Origin: Actinophytocola sp963729115
GTDB lineage: Bacteria; Actinomycetota; Actinomycetes; Mycobacteriales; Pseudonocardiaceae
Assembly: GCA_963729115.1 (NCBI GenBank)
Contig: CAVSMR010000002.1
Location: forward strand, 1-64,000
Direction of reading: 5' to 3'
Length of the DNA stretch: 64,000 nucleotides
Below are positions 8,501 to 15,090 of this stretch, piece by piece. The notes under the pieces were generated by a model. It saw only the letters and a program-made list of their open reading frames with translations. It ran no database searches and was not told the DNA's origin. Positions within the stretch are counted from its first letter, which is position 1. Each line of letters begins with the position of its first letter. Made by a program: the position numbers and the translations under genes.

Positions 8501-8717
8501 GGTTCGGCCGGTACTCGTCGTCATCGTCGGCCAGCGCCACGTTCGTCACGGGGCGGTCGCAGGCGAACCGGGCCGCGGGCCGGGCATCGGCGGCCGGACC
8601 GGGATCGGTCATCATCTGGCCGGCGAACCAGTCCAGCCACTGTTGGTCGACGGCTTCGGCAGCTGTAGGCCTTCTGTTGTTGGCATTCATAGCGGAGGGG
8701 CCTCCCTGCTCGGACAC
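5517..8717 (-). CDS. Very large membrane-anchored, repeat-rich protein with a glycine-rich tail
   Basis: The product is 1066 residues from a GTG at 8717 (GGGGGA upstream), or 1057 from the ATG at 8690. An acidic cytoplasmic head of about 70 residues leads to RRQRRFLSKR and one hydrophobic segment (about 82-103), predicting an inside-to-outside anchor. Next come a Gln/Ala-rich linker, a helical segment, decapeptide repeats of the type QPQVLADNGQ, and a central domain full of Ala/Gly strands (FKGGLNGNGLNAQANAQAF and similar). Decapeptides GVDGSASGGA follow, and the last 270 residues are almost only Gly, Asp, Phe and Ser (GGGGDFGGGG). The central domain resembles spacer regions of polymorphic toxin or surface proteins, but no catalytic domain is seen. 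Likely cell-wall-spanning or surface-exposed. It is monocistronic, ending in a strong hairpin. Confidence 0.75.
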   Translation of the reverse strand: MSEQGGPSAMNANNRRPTAAEAVDQQWLDWFAGQMMTDPGPAADARPAARFACDRPVTNVALADDDDEYRPNRRQRRFLSKRAAAAAGVALAAGIIAPTVAGALTPDATQPKDADRNQALPGDYQLTADQAAGAYAQAQAEAAPAKAQPKAPKARDMAQAAPQAPDPSAKQTAATSIPGLDLPYSEQQIEAMRDVLDKAELPGYVSQYSAKALRATSLPADTRMSLDKDAINAQMSQSFLNDQYNKDVRDGFRARFNQNIDDIHTAKTTQAQDAAIGRFNQTAKEFNATELAERDAFGGQPTNAQGQVVRAVPKALADPNTVLANLSQIPNAQPGLDGQFVANTPLAADGQFAPSAAPASGGQVGPQTLPAVDGQFASTAAPASGQVGPQTLPAVDGQAAPNSVLAANGQQPQVLADNGQQVLADNGQQPQVLAANGQQPQVLADNGQQPQVLANEAQPTNVPGTSTAGPQTLPADQQPAQPGQVQSDQGQPNIVAGPFGQQPGTPTVPGANAPAGPGVNVNLGSVKTQGSAFEASANGSTQLGDVTATGGFDARALGGEASFKGGLNGNGLNAQANAQAFLGQLSTQGSLQAGPVEVGGSGKAFAGAEGGLNASLGPNGASLGGNAFAGAKLSGEGHADVGGVRAGVSGDVRFGIGGEFKGTIGRTPDGKFTIGADAGLAIGVGAKAGFNVTVDPAKVYQSVQDAINAVNPFGTATPTQQPQAAPEQQPQAQPDQQAAPEQPQAQPDQPAQPDQQAEPGAGDQVSTGGGLDGSVVGDAQGVDATGGSANGSAEGLGANADGTHLGSDTIGGSGGSDNLGAGDVGSDNLGAGGVSADGSASGGAGVDGSASGGAGVDGSASGGVGADGSASGGAGVDGSASGGAGVDGSASGGAGADGSGSVSGDLGGGDFSGGGGSSGGAGASGDFSGGGGDFGGGGASGDFSGGGGASRGIGGGDVSGGGGDFGGGGASGDFSGGGGSSGGAGASGDFSGGGGDFGGGGASGDFGGGGGDFGGGGGDFGGGGGDFGGGGGDFGGGGDFGGGGDFGGGGGDFGGGGGDFGGGGGF
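5521..6000. repeat. Coding tandem repeats for the Gly-rich tail
   Basis: Imperfect 18-21 bp units built on the triplets for Gly-Gly-Gly-Asp-Phe (on the + strand, ccaccgaagtcgccg) fill this stretch, with a higher-order period visible twice (about 5720-5840 and 5890-5980). They lie in frame inside the large leftward gene. Length is likely to vary among strains through slippage or recombination. Confidence 0.8.
6040..6215. repeat. 30-bp coding repeats (decapeptide GVDGSASGGA)
   Basis: About six head-to-tail copies of a 30-bp unit encode near-identical decapeptides. Third-position differences between copies show they are not all of recent origin. They lie in frame within the large Gly-rich protein gene, between its central domain and its tail. 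Confidence 0.8.
7355..7505. repeat. 30-bp coding repeats (decapeptide QPQVLADNGQ)
   Basis: About five 30-bp units, one shortened, encode Gln-Gln-Pro-Gln-Val-Leu-Ala-Asp/Ala-Asn-Gly. A looser related pattern (LPAVDGQFAS, 27-30 residues per unit) continues to about 7690. Both are in frame in the large leftward gene. Confidence 0.75.
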
Positions 8718-8934
8718 GACAAGTCCCCCGGTCCGGCTGGATCAGGATGCGATCGGGCGTTTGCGCCGGTGCCAACAGCCGACGCCCGACACGTCAGTGA
8801 GTAGCTACCGCGATACCGGATGTTATGGAGCCGACATCGGCCAGGTCAACGAACCTTCGGCGGAACTTTCCGGATTCTGCGAGCCCGGCATGAATCCTTG
8901 TCGAACACCGGCGCCGGCGACCAACCTCCGGGCC

Positions 8935-9435
8935 TCACTCCCCGACGTCGCCGTCCGCGAGTTCGGCCACGATGTCCAGTTGGCCCAGGTGCCGCGCGTA
9001 CTCCTGGAGCAGGTGGAACAGGACGCGCTCAAGCGTGGCCGGTGCCCCGGAGCCCGGCCAGCCCGGGCCCGGCTCCCCCACCGTCGACAGGTCGGTGGTC
9101 GACGCGGTCAGGTTGGTGTGCTCCGCCTGCGCTTCCAGGGCGGCCACGAGGTCGGGCAGCGGCAGGTCCGTATGCCAGCGGCCCTCGTTCTCGTCGGCCC
9201 ACGGGTCGGGCACGGCGCGGCCCTCGAAGCGCCACTCGATCCACCGGCGCTCCACGTGGCGCAGGTGGTTGAGCAGCTCCAGCGGCGTCCATCCCGACGG
9301 CAGGCGGCTGGCAGCACGCTCGCCCGGCGGCAGCGCGCGCACCTTGTCCACCACCCGCGAGCGCAGGTAGTCCAGGTAGCCCACGAACACCTCCGCGCGC
9401 GACGACCTGGCGGCGTTCGGCTCGGGGAAGTCCAC
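8935..9435 (-). CDS. DinB-like (DUF664) four-helix protein
   Basis: The 166-residue protein begins VDFPEPN and contains RAEVFVGYLDYLRSRV, LELLNHLRHVERRWIEWRF and a late helix HLLQEYARHLGQLDIVAEL. This is the pattern of DUF664 members of the DinB/YfiT four-helix-bundle superfamily. The histidines in HLRHVE and EYARHLGQ are placed where the family holds its metal triad. Members include mycothiol-dependent transferases, so a thiol-transferase or detoxification role is possible but unproven. GTG at 9435 fits the family N-terminus; the frame can be extended to 9456. The region upstream is divergent with the small gene at 9539. Confidence 0.8.
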   Translation of the reverse strand: MDFPEPNAARSSRAEVFVGYLDYLRSRVVDKVRALPPGERAASRLPSGWTPLELLNHLRHVERRWIEWRFEGRAVPDPWADENEGRWHTDLPLPDLVAALEAQAEHTNLTASTTDLSTVGEPGPGWPGSGAPATLERVLFHLLQEYARHLGQLDIVAELADGDVGE

Positions 9436-9538
9436 GCGCGAAGGATAGGACCCCACGCCGCGCGGCGTGACCGCGTTTTGCCTACGTCCTGACGTGGAAC
9501 CCGCGAGTTGTCACCTGGCTCCGGGAGAAGGCGGAAAC

Positions 9539-9745
9539 ATGCCCACGGCCGAACGCACTCACCACGAGATCGCCGACCGGACGGTGAACCGGCTGATGCG
9601 GATCGGCCTCGATCTCCACCGGGCGCTGTCGCTCGTGGGTACCCACGAGCGAGCCGCGGGCCAGCGCATCCGCATCGCCATGAGCCGGATCGACGAGACC
9701 ATCGACGAGCTGCGCCACACGGTCATCCGCCGCGAGCCGCACTGA
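9539..9745 (+). CDS. Small protein resembling an isolated histidine-kinase dimerisation (DHp) domain without the phospho-accepting His
   Basis: This 68-residue protein starts at an ATG behind GGGAGAAGGCGGAAAC. Its central 50 residues line up with the HisKA_3 helices of the kinase encoded just beyond it on the other strand. Shared positions include D-x-x-V/I-x-R-L, a Gly four residues later (RIGLDL against AAGMSL), and the second-helix motif D-E-T-I/V-x-E-L/I-R. The kinase has DLHD; here the same place reads EIAD, so the phosphorylatable His is missing. There is no ATPase domain and no DNA-binding motif. Its stop codon (9743-9745) directly abuts the kinase stop (9746-9748). I infer a possible heterodimerising modulator of the kinase, but a simple unrelated helical hairpin cannot be excluded. 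Confidence 0.65.
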   Translation: MPTAERTHHEIADRTVNRLMRIGLDLHRALSLVGTHERAAGQRIRIAMSRIDETIDELRHTVIRREPH

Positions 9746-11455
9746 TCACCGGGCGCTGAGCGGGACCCGCCACGTCAGCCGCGTGCCGCCGGCCGGGCGG
9801 GACGCGACCACGCAGTCGCCACCGCACACGCGGGCGCGGCGTTCGAGGTTGAGCAGCCCGCTGCGCGCGACGCCGGCCGGCATCCCGACGCCGTCGTCGG
9901 CGACGTCGACGACCAGGACGTCGCCCGCCTCCACGGTGACGACGATCGACGTGGCCCGGGCGTGGTGGACGGCGTTGCTGATTCCCTCGCGCAGCGCGGC
10001 CAGGGTGTGCTCGGCGAGCGTCTTGGGCACGAGCGAGTCGACCGCGCCGGCGATGCGCACCGACGGCGATATCCTGGTTCCCGCGCTGGACTCGGCGACG
10101 ACGTCGAGCATCCGCCTGCGCAGGCTGCCCTGTTCGGTCTCGTGCACGGTCTGCAGGTCGAAGATCGACGTACGGATCTCCCGCACGGTCTCGTCGAGCT
10201 GGTTGACCACCCGCGACACCCGGCCGCGGGCGCTGGGGTCGCTGATACGCCGGACGATGCCCTGGAGGCTCATGCCTGCCGCGAAGAGCCGCTGGATGAC
10301 GTGGTCGTGCAGGTCGCCGGCGATGCGGTCGCGGTCGGCGAGCACGTCGAGCATCCGTTGCTGGCGCTGCTTGTCCGCGAGCTCGAGGGCCAGCGACGCC
10401 TGGTCGGCGAACGACGCGAGGAGCGAGAGCTGCTCCTCGCCGAACTGGTCGCCGCCCTTGTTCCGCAGCGCGAGCAGCAGGCCCGACGACACGGTGGACG
10501 GCGGGCCGAGCGGCACCGCGTGCGCCGGACCGAACTCGCCGAGCACCGTGGCGTCGGCGTCGAGGTGGGTGAAGTCCGCGAACGCGGCCGGCGTGCGTTC
10601 GGTGAGCACCGCGGCGAACGTGGGCTCGTTCGCCGGCATGGCCTTACCGATCAGCTGCTCGCCGCGCGGCCCGGCGCCGGCGCGAACCACGAGGTCCGCA
10701 CCGTCCGTGAGCAGGATGAGCGCGCTGTCCGAACCGGACAGGTCCCGGGTGCGGCGCACGATCAGGTCGAGCGCGTCCTCGGTCGACGCGCCGCCCAGCA
10801 GCAGCGAGTTGACCTCACCAGAGGCGTGCTGCCAGCGCTCGCGCAGCCGCGCCTCCTCGAACAGCCGGGCGTTCTCGACCGCGACGCCCGCGGCCGCGGC
10901 GAGCGCCTCCAGCACCACCACGTCGTCCGCGGTGAACTCGGCCTCGCCCTTCTTCTCGGTCAGGTACAGGTTGCCGAACACCTCGTCGCGCAGCCGGATC
11001 GGCGTGCCGAGGAAGCTGCGCATCGGCGGGTGGTGGGCGGGGAAGCCGACCGAGGACAGGTGCCCGGTCAGGTCCGGTAACCGGATCGGGTACGGGTGCT
11101 GGATGAGGTGGCCCAGCAGCCCCTTGCCCTCCGGCAGGTGGCCCATCCGGTCCCGGGTCTCCTGGTCGATCCCGACGTAGACGAACTCCGACAGGCCCTC
11201 GTCGCTGACCACGCCGAGCGCACCGTAGCGGGCGTCGACGAGCTCGACCGCGGTCTGCACGATCCGCTGCAGCGTGCTCTCGAGCTCGAGCCCGGTGCCG
11301 ACCGCGACGACCGCGTTCAGGAGGCCCTGGAGGCGGTCGCGGGTGTTCGTGATCTCCGTGAGCCGGTCCTGGAGCTCGGTCAGCAACTCGTCGAGGCGCA
11401 GCGACCCCACGGCTGATCGCCGTGGCTCACCTGGCGGCGCCCCGTCGGACATCAC
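9746..11455 (-). CDS. GAF-GAF sensor histidine kinase of the DevS/DosT type
   Basis: The 569-residue cytosolic protein has a short N-terminal coiled coil (LTELQDRLTEITNTRDRLQ), a first GAF domain (about 50-195) ending in GNLYLTEKKG, a second GAF domain (about 215-365), the HisKA_3 helices with DLHDHVIQRLF (His near residue 383), and a HATPase_c domain (N-box EGISNAVHHARA, G-box DVADDGVGMPAG). The order matches mycobacterial DevS (DosS) and DosT. GAF-1 keeps GFPAHHPPMRSFLG, the region that carries the haem-ligating His in those proteins, so haem-based redox or gas sensing is possible. No response regulator gene is adjacent, so its partner is elsewhere. The ATG at 11455 is followed by a second Met. 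A hairpin at 11539-11570 separates it from the upstream oxidoreductase gene. Confidence 0.9.
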   Translation of the reverse strand: MMSDGAPPGEPRRSAVGSLRLDELLTELQDRLTEITNTRDRLQGLLNAVVAVGTGLELESTLQRIVQTAVELVDARYGALGVVSDEGLSEFVYVGIDQETRDRMGHLPEGKGLLGHLIQHPYPIRLPDLTGHLSSVGFPAHHPPMRSFLGTPIRLRDEVFGNLYLTEKKGEAEFTADDVVVLEALAAAAGVAVENARLFEEARLRERWQHASGEVNSLLLGGASTEDALDLIVRRTRDLSGSDSALILLTDGADLVVRAGAGPRGEQLIGKAMPANEPTFAAVLTERTPAAFADFTHLDADATVLGEFGPAHAVPLGPPSTVSSGLLLALRNKGGDQFGEEQLSLLASFADQASLALELADKQRQQRMLDVLADRDRIAGDLHDHVIQRLFAAGMSLQGIVRRISDPSARGRVSRVVNQLDETVREIRTSIFDLQTVHETEQGSLRRRMLDVVAESSAGTRISPSVRIAGAVDSLVPKTLAEHTLAALREGISNAVHHARATSIVVTVEAGDVLVVDVADDGVGMPAGVARSGLLNLERRARVCGGDCVVASRPAGGTRLTWRVPLSAR

Positions 11456-11538
11456 GACTCCCGACCCCTGCTGGACCAGTGTCCCCTGGTCCGTGGCCGA
11501 TTGGCACCCCTGCTATCGACGGGTGCGTCCGGGCCGTT

Positions 11539-11570
11539 ACGGGTGGCTGAGCGCCCGCTCAGCCACCCGT
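11539..11570 (-). terminator. Perfect 14-bp hairpin downstream of the oxidoreductase gene
   Basis: Stem 11539-11552 pairs without mismatch with 11557-11570 around a GCCC tetraloop. It lies 48 bases past the leftward stop at 11618 and 84 bases before the kinase start. It should end the oxidoreductase transcript. Confidence 0.85.
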
Positions 11571-11617
11571 GCCTTGGCCACCCGAGGCACGACCGCGCGC
11601 ACGTCAACCGGCCTTGC

Positions 11618-12991
11618 TCACGCGAGCTTGGCGAGCGCCCCCTCGATGGCCCGGTGGAAGGTCGGGTAGGCGTAGATCATCTGGCGCAGCAGCTTGGTCG
11701 GCACCTCGGCGTGCACCGCGACCACGAGCGCACCGAGCACCTCGCCCCCGCTCGGGCCGGCCGACGTCGCGCCGACGAGCACCCCGCGGTCGGCGTCCTC
11801 GACGAGCTTGATGAACCCGTCGGCCCCGATCTTGTGGATGAAGCCGCGGGTGGACTCGGACAGCGGCGAGAACGCGGTCCGCACGTTGCGGCCCTGCTCG
11901 CGAGCGCGCGCCTCGGACAGCCCGACCGAGCCGATCTCGGGATCGGTGAACGTCACGCGCGGGACCGCCCGGTAGTCGGCGGTCTCCGGATCGTCCTCGC
12001 CGAGGATGTCCGCCGCGGCGATGCGGGCCTGGTACATCGACATGTGCGTGAACGCGCCCTGGCCGGTGATGTCGCCGATCGCCCACAGGCCCTCGGCCGC
12101 CCGCATCCGCTCGTCGGTCGGCACCCCGCGCGCCGACTCGTCGAGCCCCATCGCGCCGATGCCGAGCGCGGCCATGTCGGTGCGCCGGCCGGCGGCGACG
12201 AGGAGGCGGTCGGCGGTGAGCGTCTCGCCATTGCCCAGCTTGACCGAGAACTGGCTGTCATGGTGGACGGCGGCAGCGGACACGCCCGCGCGCACGGTGA
12301 TCCCCTCGGCGGCGAAGGCCTTCGCGAGCAGGTCCCCCGCCTCCGGCTCGTCGGCCGGCACGAGCCGCTCCGCGTGCTGCACGACGGTCACCGCGGCGCC
12401 GAAGCGGGAGAACACCTGGGCGAGCTCGCAGCCGACCGGGCCACCGCCGAGCACGATGAGCGAGCCGGGCACCTCCCCGACCGCGACGGCGTCGCGGTTG
12501 GTCCAGTACGGCGTCTCCGCGAGCCCGTCGACCGGTGGCACGGCCGGATCGGTGCCGGTGTTGAGCACGATCCCCTTGCGGGCGTGGAAGACCTCCTCAC
12601 CGTCCGAAGTGGACACCGTGACCTCGCGGTCCCCGGTGATCCGGCCCCGGCCACGCACGAACGCGGCGCCGGCGTTCGTGAACCGCTCGACGGCGACGCG
12701 GTCGTCCCAGTTGTCGGTCGCCTCGTCGCGGATGCGGGTGGCCACGGGCGCCCAGTCCCGCTCGACACTCGCCGCGCCCGCGAGCGCGCCGACCCGGTTC
12801 GCCTCCCCCAGCGCGTCGGTGGCCCGGATCATGATCTTGGTGGGCACGCACGCGTAGTACGGGCACTCCCCACCGACGAGCCGCGCGTCCACGCCCACGA
12901 CGGACAGCCCGGCCCGCGCGAGCCGGGTGCCGACGTCCTCACCACCCGGTCCCAACCCGACGACGACGACATCCACCTCGGTACCCGGCAT
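11618..12991 (-). CDS. FAD-dependent pyridine nucleotide-disulfide oxidoreductase (mercuric reductase/lipoamide dehydrogenase-like)
   Basis: The 457-residue protein starts with the FAD-binding glycine motif VVVGLGPGGEDVGTRLA, then the redox-active disulfide CPYYAC in GGECPYYACVPTK. The NAD(P)-binding motif is LGGGPVGCELA near residue 165, the second FAD site is AIGDITGQGAF, and the dimerisation domain carries the family's C-terminal YAYPTFHRAIEGAL. It should transfer electrons from NAD(P)H to a disulfide or metal substrate. The flanking cysteine-pair tail of true mercuric reductase is absent, and no E2/E3 complex genes are nearby, so the substrate is unknown. RBS is AGGGAG before the ATG at 12991. 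It is divergent from the merR gene at 13125, with 133 bases between, so MerR control is plausible. Confidence 0.85.
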   Translation of the reverse strand: MPGTEVDVVVVGLGPGGEDVGTRLARAGLSVVGVDARLVGGECPYYACVPTKIMIRATDALGEANRVGALAGAASVERDWAPVATRIRDEATDNWDDRVAVERFTNAGAAFVRGRGRITGDREVTVSTSDGEEVFHARKGIVLNTGTDPAVPPVDGLAETPYWTNRDAVAVGEVPGSLIVLGGGPVGCELAQVFSRFGAAVTVVQHAERLVPADEPEAGDLLAKAFAAEGITVRAGVSAAAVHHDSQFSVKLGNGETLTADRLLVAAGRRTDMAALGIGAMGLDESARGVPTDERMRAAEGLWAIGDITGQGAFTHMSMYQARIAAADILGEDDPETADYRAVPRVTFTDPEIGSVGLSEARAREQGRNVRTAFSPLSESTRGFIHKIGADGFIKLVEDADRGVLVGATSAGPSGGEVLGALVVAVHAEVPTKLLRQMIYAYPTFHRAIEGALAKLA

Positions 12992-13086
12992 CTCAACTCC
13001 CTGGGACTGGTCGCGTGGGCACGGTGCGCGTGTGCAAGCACAGCATGTCGGTATGCCCGCCGCAGCAGAAGACGCCGCGCCGCGGC

Positions 13087-13117
13087 TTGACCTTGGACCG
13101 TGCTCCGGGGTTTACCG
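13087..13117 (+). promoter_or_regulatory. MerR-type promoter/operator of merR
   Basis: TTGACC (13087-13092) and TTTACC/TTACCG (13111-13117) are separated by 18-19 bp, longer than the usual spacing and typical of MerR-activated promoters. The spacer contains an imperfect inverted repeat ACCTTGGA/TCCGGGGT (6 of 8 bases pair). The -10 element ends 8 bases before the merR ATG and no Shine-Dalgarno sequence is present, so the transcript is probably leaderless. Confidence 0.65.
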
Positions 13118-13124
13118 TCGTCGC

Positions 13125-13571
13125 ATGACCACCAGCGCACCCGCCGGCCTGCAGGTCGCCGAGCTCGCCGCGGCGGCCGGGGTCGCGCCGGACACCATCC
13201 GGTACTACGAGCGCGCCGGGCTGCTCGAACCGCCGCCGCGCACCCCGGGTGGCTACCGCCGCTTCCCGCCGGAGACCGTGGACCGGATCCGGTTCATCCA
13301 GGGCTGCCAGCGCCTGGGGCTGCGCCTGCGCGAGATCGGCGACCTGCTGTCCGTGCGCGACACCGGGGTCTGCCCGTGCGAGCCGGCCGAGACGCTGCTG
13401 CGCCGCCGGGTCGCCGAGGTCGACGCGGAGCTGGCGCGGCTGAGCTCGCTGCGGGCCGACCTCGGGCGGATGCTCGACGGCCTGCCCAGCACGCCGTGCC
13501 CGGACCCCACGCCCGGCACCTGGTGCCCACCCGTGCTCGCGGAAGGAGGTGACCTCGATGTGCTGCGATGA
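13125..13571 (+). CDS. MerR-family transcriptional regulator with Cys-rich C-terminus
   Basis: The 148-residue protein has the N-terminal MerR winged helix (VAELAAAAGVAPDTIRYYERAGLL), the wing RYYER..GYRRF, the long dimerisation helix (about 80-120), and a C-terminal effector region. The effector region holds cysteines in GVCPCEP, TPCPDP and TWCPP. The spacing resembles metal-responsive members (ZntR/CadR/MerR/PbrR), which bind thiophilic metals through such residues; the identity of the metal cannot be read from the sequence. The gene has a MerR-type promoter, is divergent from the disulfide oxidoreductase, and its last 14 bases overlap a 13-codon Cys-rich peptide gene. Autoregulation through the divergent intergenic region is likely. 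Confidence 0.88.
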   Translation: MTTSAPAGLQVAELAAAAGVAPDTIRYYERAGLLEPPPRTPGGYRRFPPETVDRIRFIQGCQRLGLRLREIGDLLSVRDTGVCPCEPAETLLRRRVAEVDAELARLSSLRADLGRMLDGLPSTPCPDPTPGTWCPPVLAEGGDLDVLR

Positions 13572-13599
13572 CCTGATCTGTGGCTGCGGCTGCTGCTGA
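13558..13599 (+). CDS. 13-residue cysteine-rich peptide overlapping the merR 3' end
   Basis: A reading frame ATG..TGA encodes MCCDDLICGCGCC, with six cysteines among 13 residues (positions 2, 3, 8, 10, 12, 13) and two aspartates. It is preceded by AAGGAGGTGA (13543-13552), a full complement of the 16S rRNA 3' end, placed 5 bases before the ATG. It overlaps the merR stop by 14 bases in another frame, so it would be translated from the merR mRNA. A GC-rich hairpin follows at 13613-13631. The composition suggests a thiol-rich metal-binding mini-peptide whose production follows MerR induction. It does not look like a cysteine attenuator, because no rightward gene follows it for over 1.4 kb. Translation is inferred from the ribosome site only. 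Confidence 0.65.
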   Translation: MCCDDLICGCGCC

Positions 13600-13612
13600 G
13601 CCGCCTCCCCGC

Positions 13613-13631
13613 CCGGCGCGGCGCCCGCCGG
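13613..13631. terminator. Short hairpin between convergent merR unit and alcohol dehydrogenase
   Basis: CCGGCG (13613-13618) pairs with CGCCGG (13626-13631) around a 7-nt loop. It sits immediately after the Cys-rich peptide gene and abuts the stop of the convergent dehydrogenase gene. It may end transcription in one or both directions; there is no U-tract. Confidence 0.4.
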
Positions 13632-14621
13632 TCAGGGAACGAGGACGGCCGCGCCGTTGACGCGGTCCGCGGCCAGGTCCCGGAGGGCCAGGTCGGCTGT
13701 TTCCAGTGGATAGTCCGTGGTCGTCACGTGGAGCCGGTGCTCCCCCGCGAATGCCAGGAACTCCCGGGCCTGCTCGCGCGTGTTCGCCGTGACACTGCGC
13801 AGTTGGCGGTCCTGGAACAGGTGCCGCTGGTAGTTCAGCGGCGGGATGTCCGACAGGTGGATGCCCGCGATCGCGAGCGTGCCGCCACGGTCGAGCGCGG
13901 CCAGCGCCGGCAGCACGAGCTCGCCCGCCGGGGCGAACAGGATCGCCGAGTCCAGCGGCTCGGGTGGCTCGTCCGCCGCGCCCTGGGCCGAGGCCACACC
14001 CAGCTCGAGCGCGAGCCGGCGCGCCGCGTGGCTGCGGGTCATCACGTGCACCACCGCCCCCTGCGCGATCGCCACCTGCGCGGCCAGGTGCGCGCTGCCC
14101 CCGAACCCGTAGACCCCGAGCCGCCCGCCCGGCGGCACCTGCGCGCGCACCAGGGCGTGGTAGCCGATGATCCCCGCACACAGCAGCGGCGCGAGCGTGG
14201 AGTCGCTGTACCCGCCGGGCAACCGCAGCGCGTACGCGGCCGGCACGACGGCGAGGTCGGCGTACCCGCCGTCGGCGTCCCAGCCCGTGTAGCGCGACTG
14301 GAGGCAGAGGTTCTCGGCGCCGCGCAGGCAGAACCGGCAGGTGCCGCAAGTGTGCCGCAGCCACGGGACACCCACCAGATCACCGGGGACGAACTCACCC
14401 GCACCACGCACGACCTGGCCGACGACCTCGTGCCCGGGGACGACCAGCGGCCGGCGCACGGGGAGGTCGCCCTCGGCCACGTGCAGGTCGGTCCGGCACA
14501 CACCGCACGCGCGCACCCGGACCAGCAGCTCGCCGGGCGCGGGCTCGGGAGCCGGCAGCTCCCGCAACCGCATCGGCCCGGACGCCGCCGGCCCAGGCCG
14601 CTCGACCCGCCACGCACGCAC
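13632..14621 (-). CDS. Zinc-dependent alcohol dehydrogenase family protein
   Basis: The 329-residue protein belongs to the medium-chain dehydrogenase family. The catalytic zinc site is seen in ACGVCRTDLH and PGHEVVG. The structural zinc loop has four cysteines in CGTCRFCLRGAENLC. The cofactor fold shows GVYGFGGSAHLAAQVA, where the usual GxGxxG is varied to GFGGSAH. It should oxidise an alcohol or reduce an aldehyde with NAD(P). The GTG at 14621 (VRAWRVERPG) matches the family start. The open frame continues far upstream through the repeat array, but that part is low-complexity and is not coding. It is convergent with merR and divergent from the HIT gene, and has no operon partner. Confidence 0.88.
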   Translation of the reverse strand: MRAWRVERPGPAASGPMRLRELPAPEPAPGELLVRVRACGVCRTDLHVAEGDLPVRRPLVVPGHEVVGQVVRGAGEFVPGDLVGVPWLRHTCGTCRFCLRGAENLCLQSRYTGWDADGGYADLAVVPAAYALRLPGGYSDSTLAPLLCAGIIGYHALVRAQVPPGGRLGVYGFGGSAHLAAQVAIAQGAVVHVMTRSHAARRLALELGVASAQGAADEPPEPLDSAILFAPAGELVLPALAALDRGGTLAIAGIHLSDIPPLNYQRHLFQDRQLRSVTANTREQAREFLAFAGEHRLHVTTTDYPLETADLALRDLAADRVNGAAVLVP

Positions 14622-14667
14622 AAACCGATCCTCTCGCAAACCCGAACCCCACACCGCGCCCCACCCC

Positions 14668-14920
14668 CGCGAGTCCCCCGTTCCGACGCGCGTGTCCCCC
14701 GCTCCAGCCCGCGTGTCCCCCGCTCCAGCCCCGCGTGTCCCCCGCTCCAGCCCCGCGTGTCCCCCGTTGCGCTCCGATCGCGCGAGTCCAACCCTCCCGA
14801 CTCGCGAGTCCAACCCTTCCCGACCCGCGAGTCCAACGTCCCGGGGTTCGGGACCTGGGGACTCGCGTGCTGGAACGGGGGACTCGCGGGTTCGGACGGT
14901 TGGCCCCGCGGGTTGGACGA
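14668..14920. repeat. Intergenic tandem repeat array A (about 21-22 bp units) with an internal orientation switch
   Basis: Imperfect units fill the divergent gap upstream of the alcohol dehydrogenase. On the + strand they read GCGTGTCCCCCGCTCCAG.. (two exact 22-bp copies at 14711-14732 and 14733-14754), then CGCGAGTCCAACCCT... From about 14859 the units appear in the opposite orientation (GGGGACTCGCG). At the switch, 14826-14834 pairs with 14859-14867 (9 bp) and an inner 6-bp stem (14838-14843 with 14849-14854) makes a large hairpin. The same units recur at 15577-15710. Confidence 0.85.
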
Positions 14921-15090
14921 CTGCGGCGATGGCTCGGCGGCGATGGCTCGGCGGCGGTGGCTCGGCGGCGCTGGCTTGGCCGCGGCGGTGGCTTCGCCGC
15001 GGGTCGCATGGCCGTGGTTGGGCGGCAGGTGGTTGGGCGGCCGGTGGCGGTGGCGTTGGTGGTGGCGGTGCGGTGGTTATCGTCGGCGGG

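Noticed and set aside
11618..12991. Classical mercuric reductase (merA) partnered with merR
   Set aside because: The active-site C-x4-C is present, but the C-terminal vicinal cysteines and the N-terminal metal-binding domain are missing, and no merT/P/B genes occur.
13558..13599. Cysteine-responsive attenuator leader
   Set aside because: Poly-Cys leaders act on a gene just downstream on the same strand; here the next genes are convergent and a hairpin follows.
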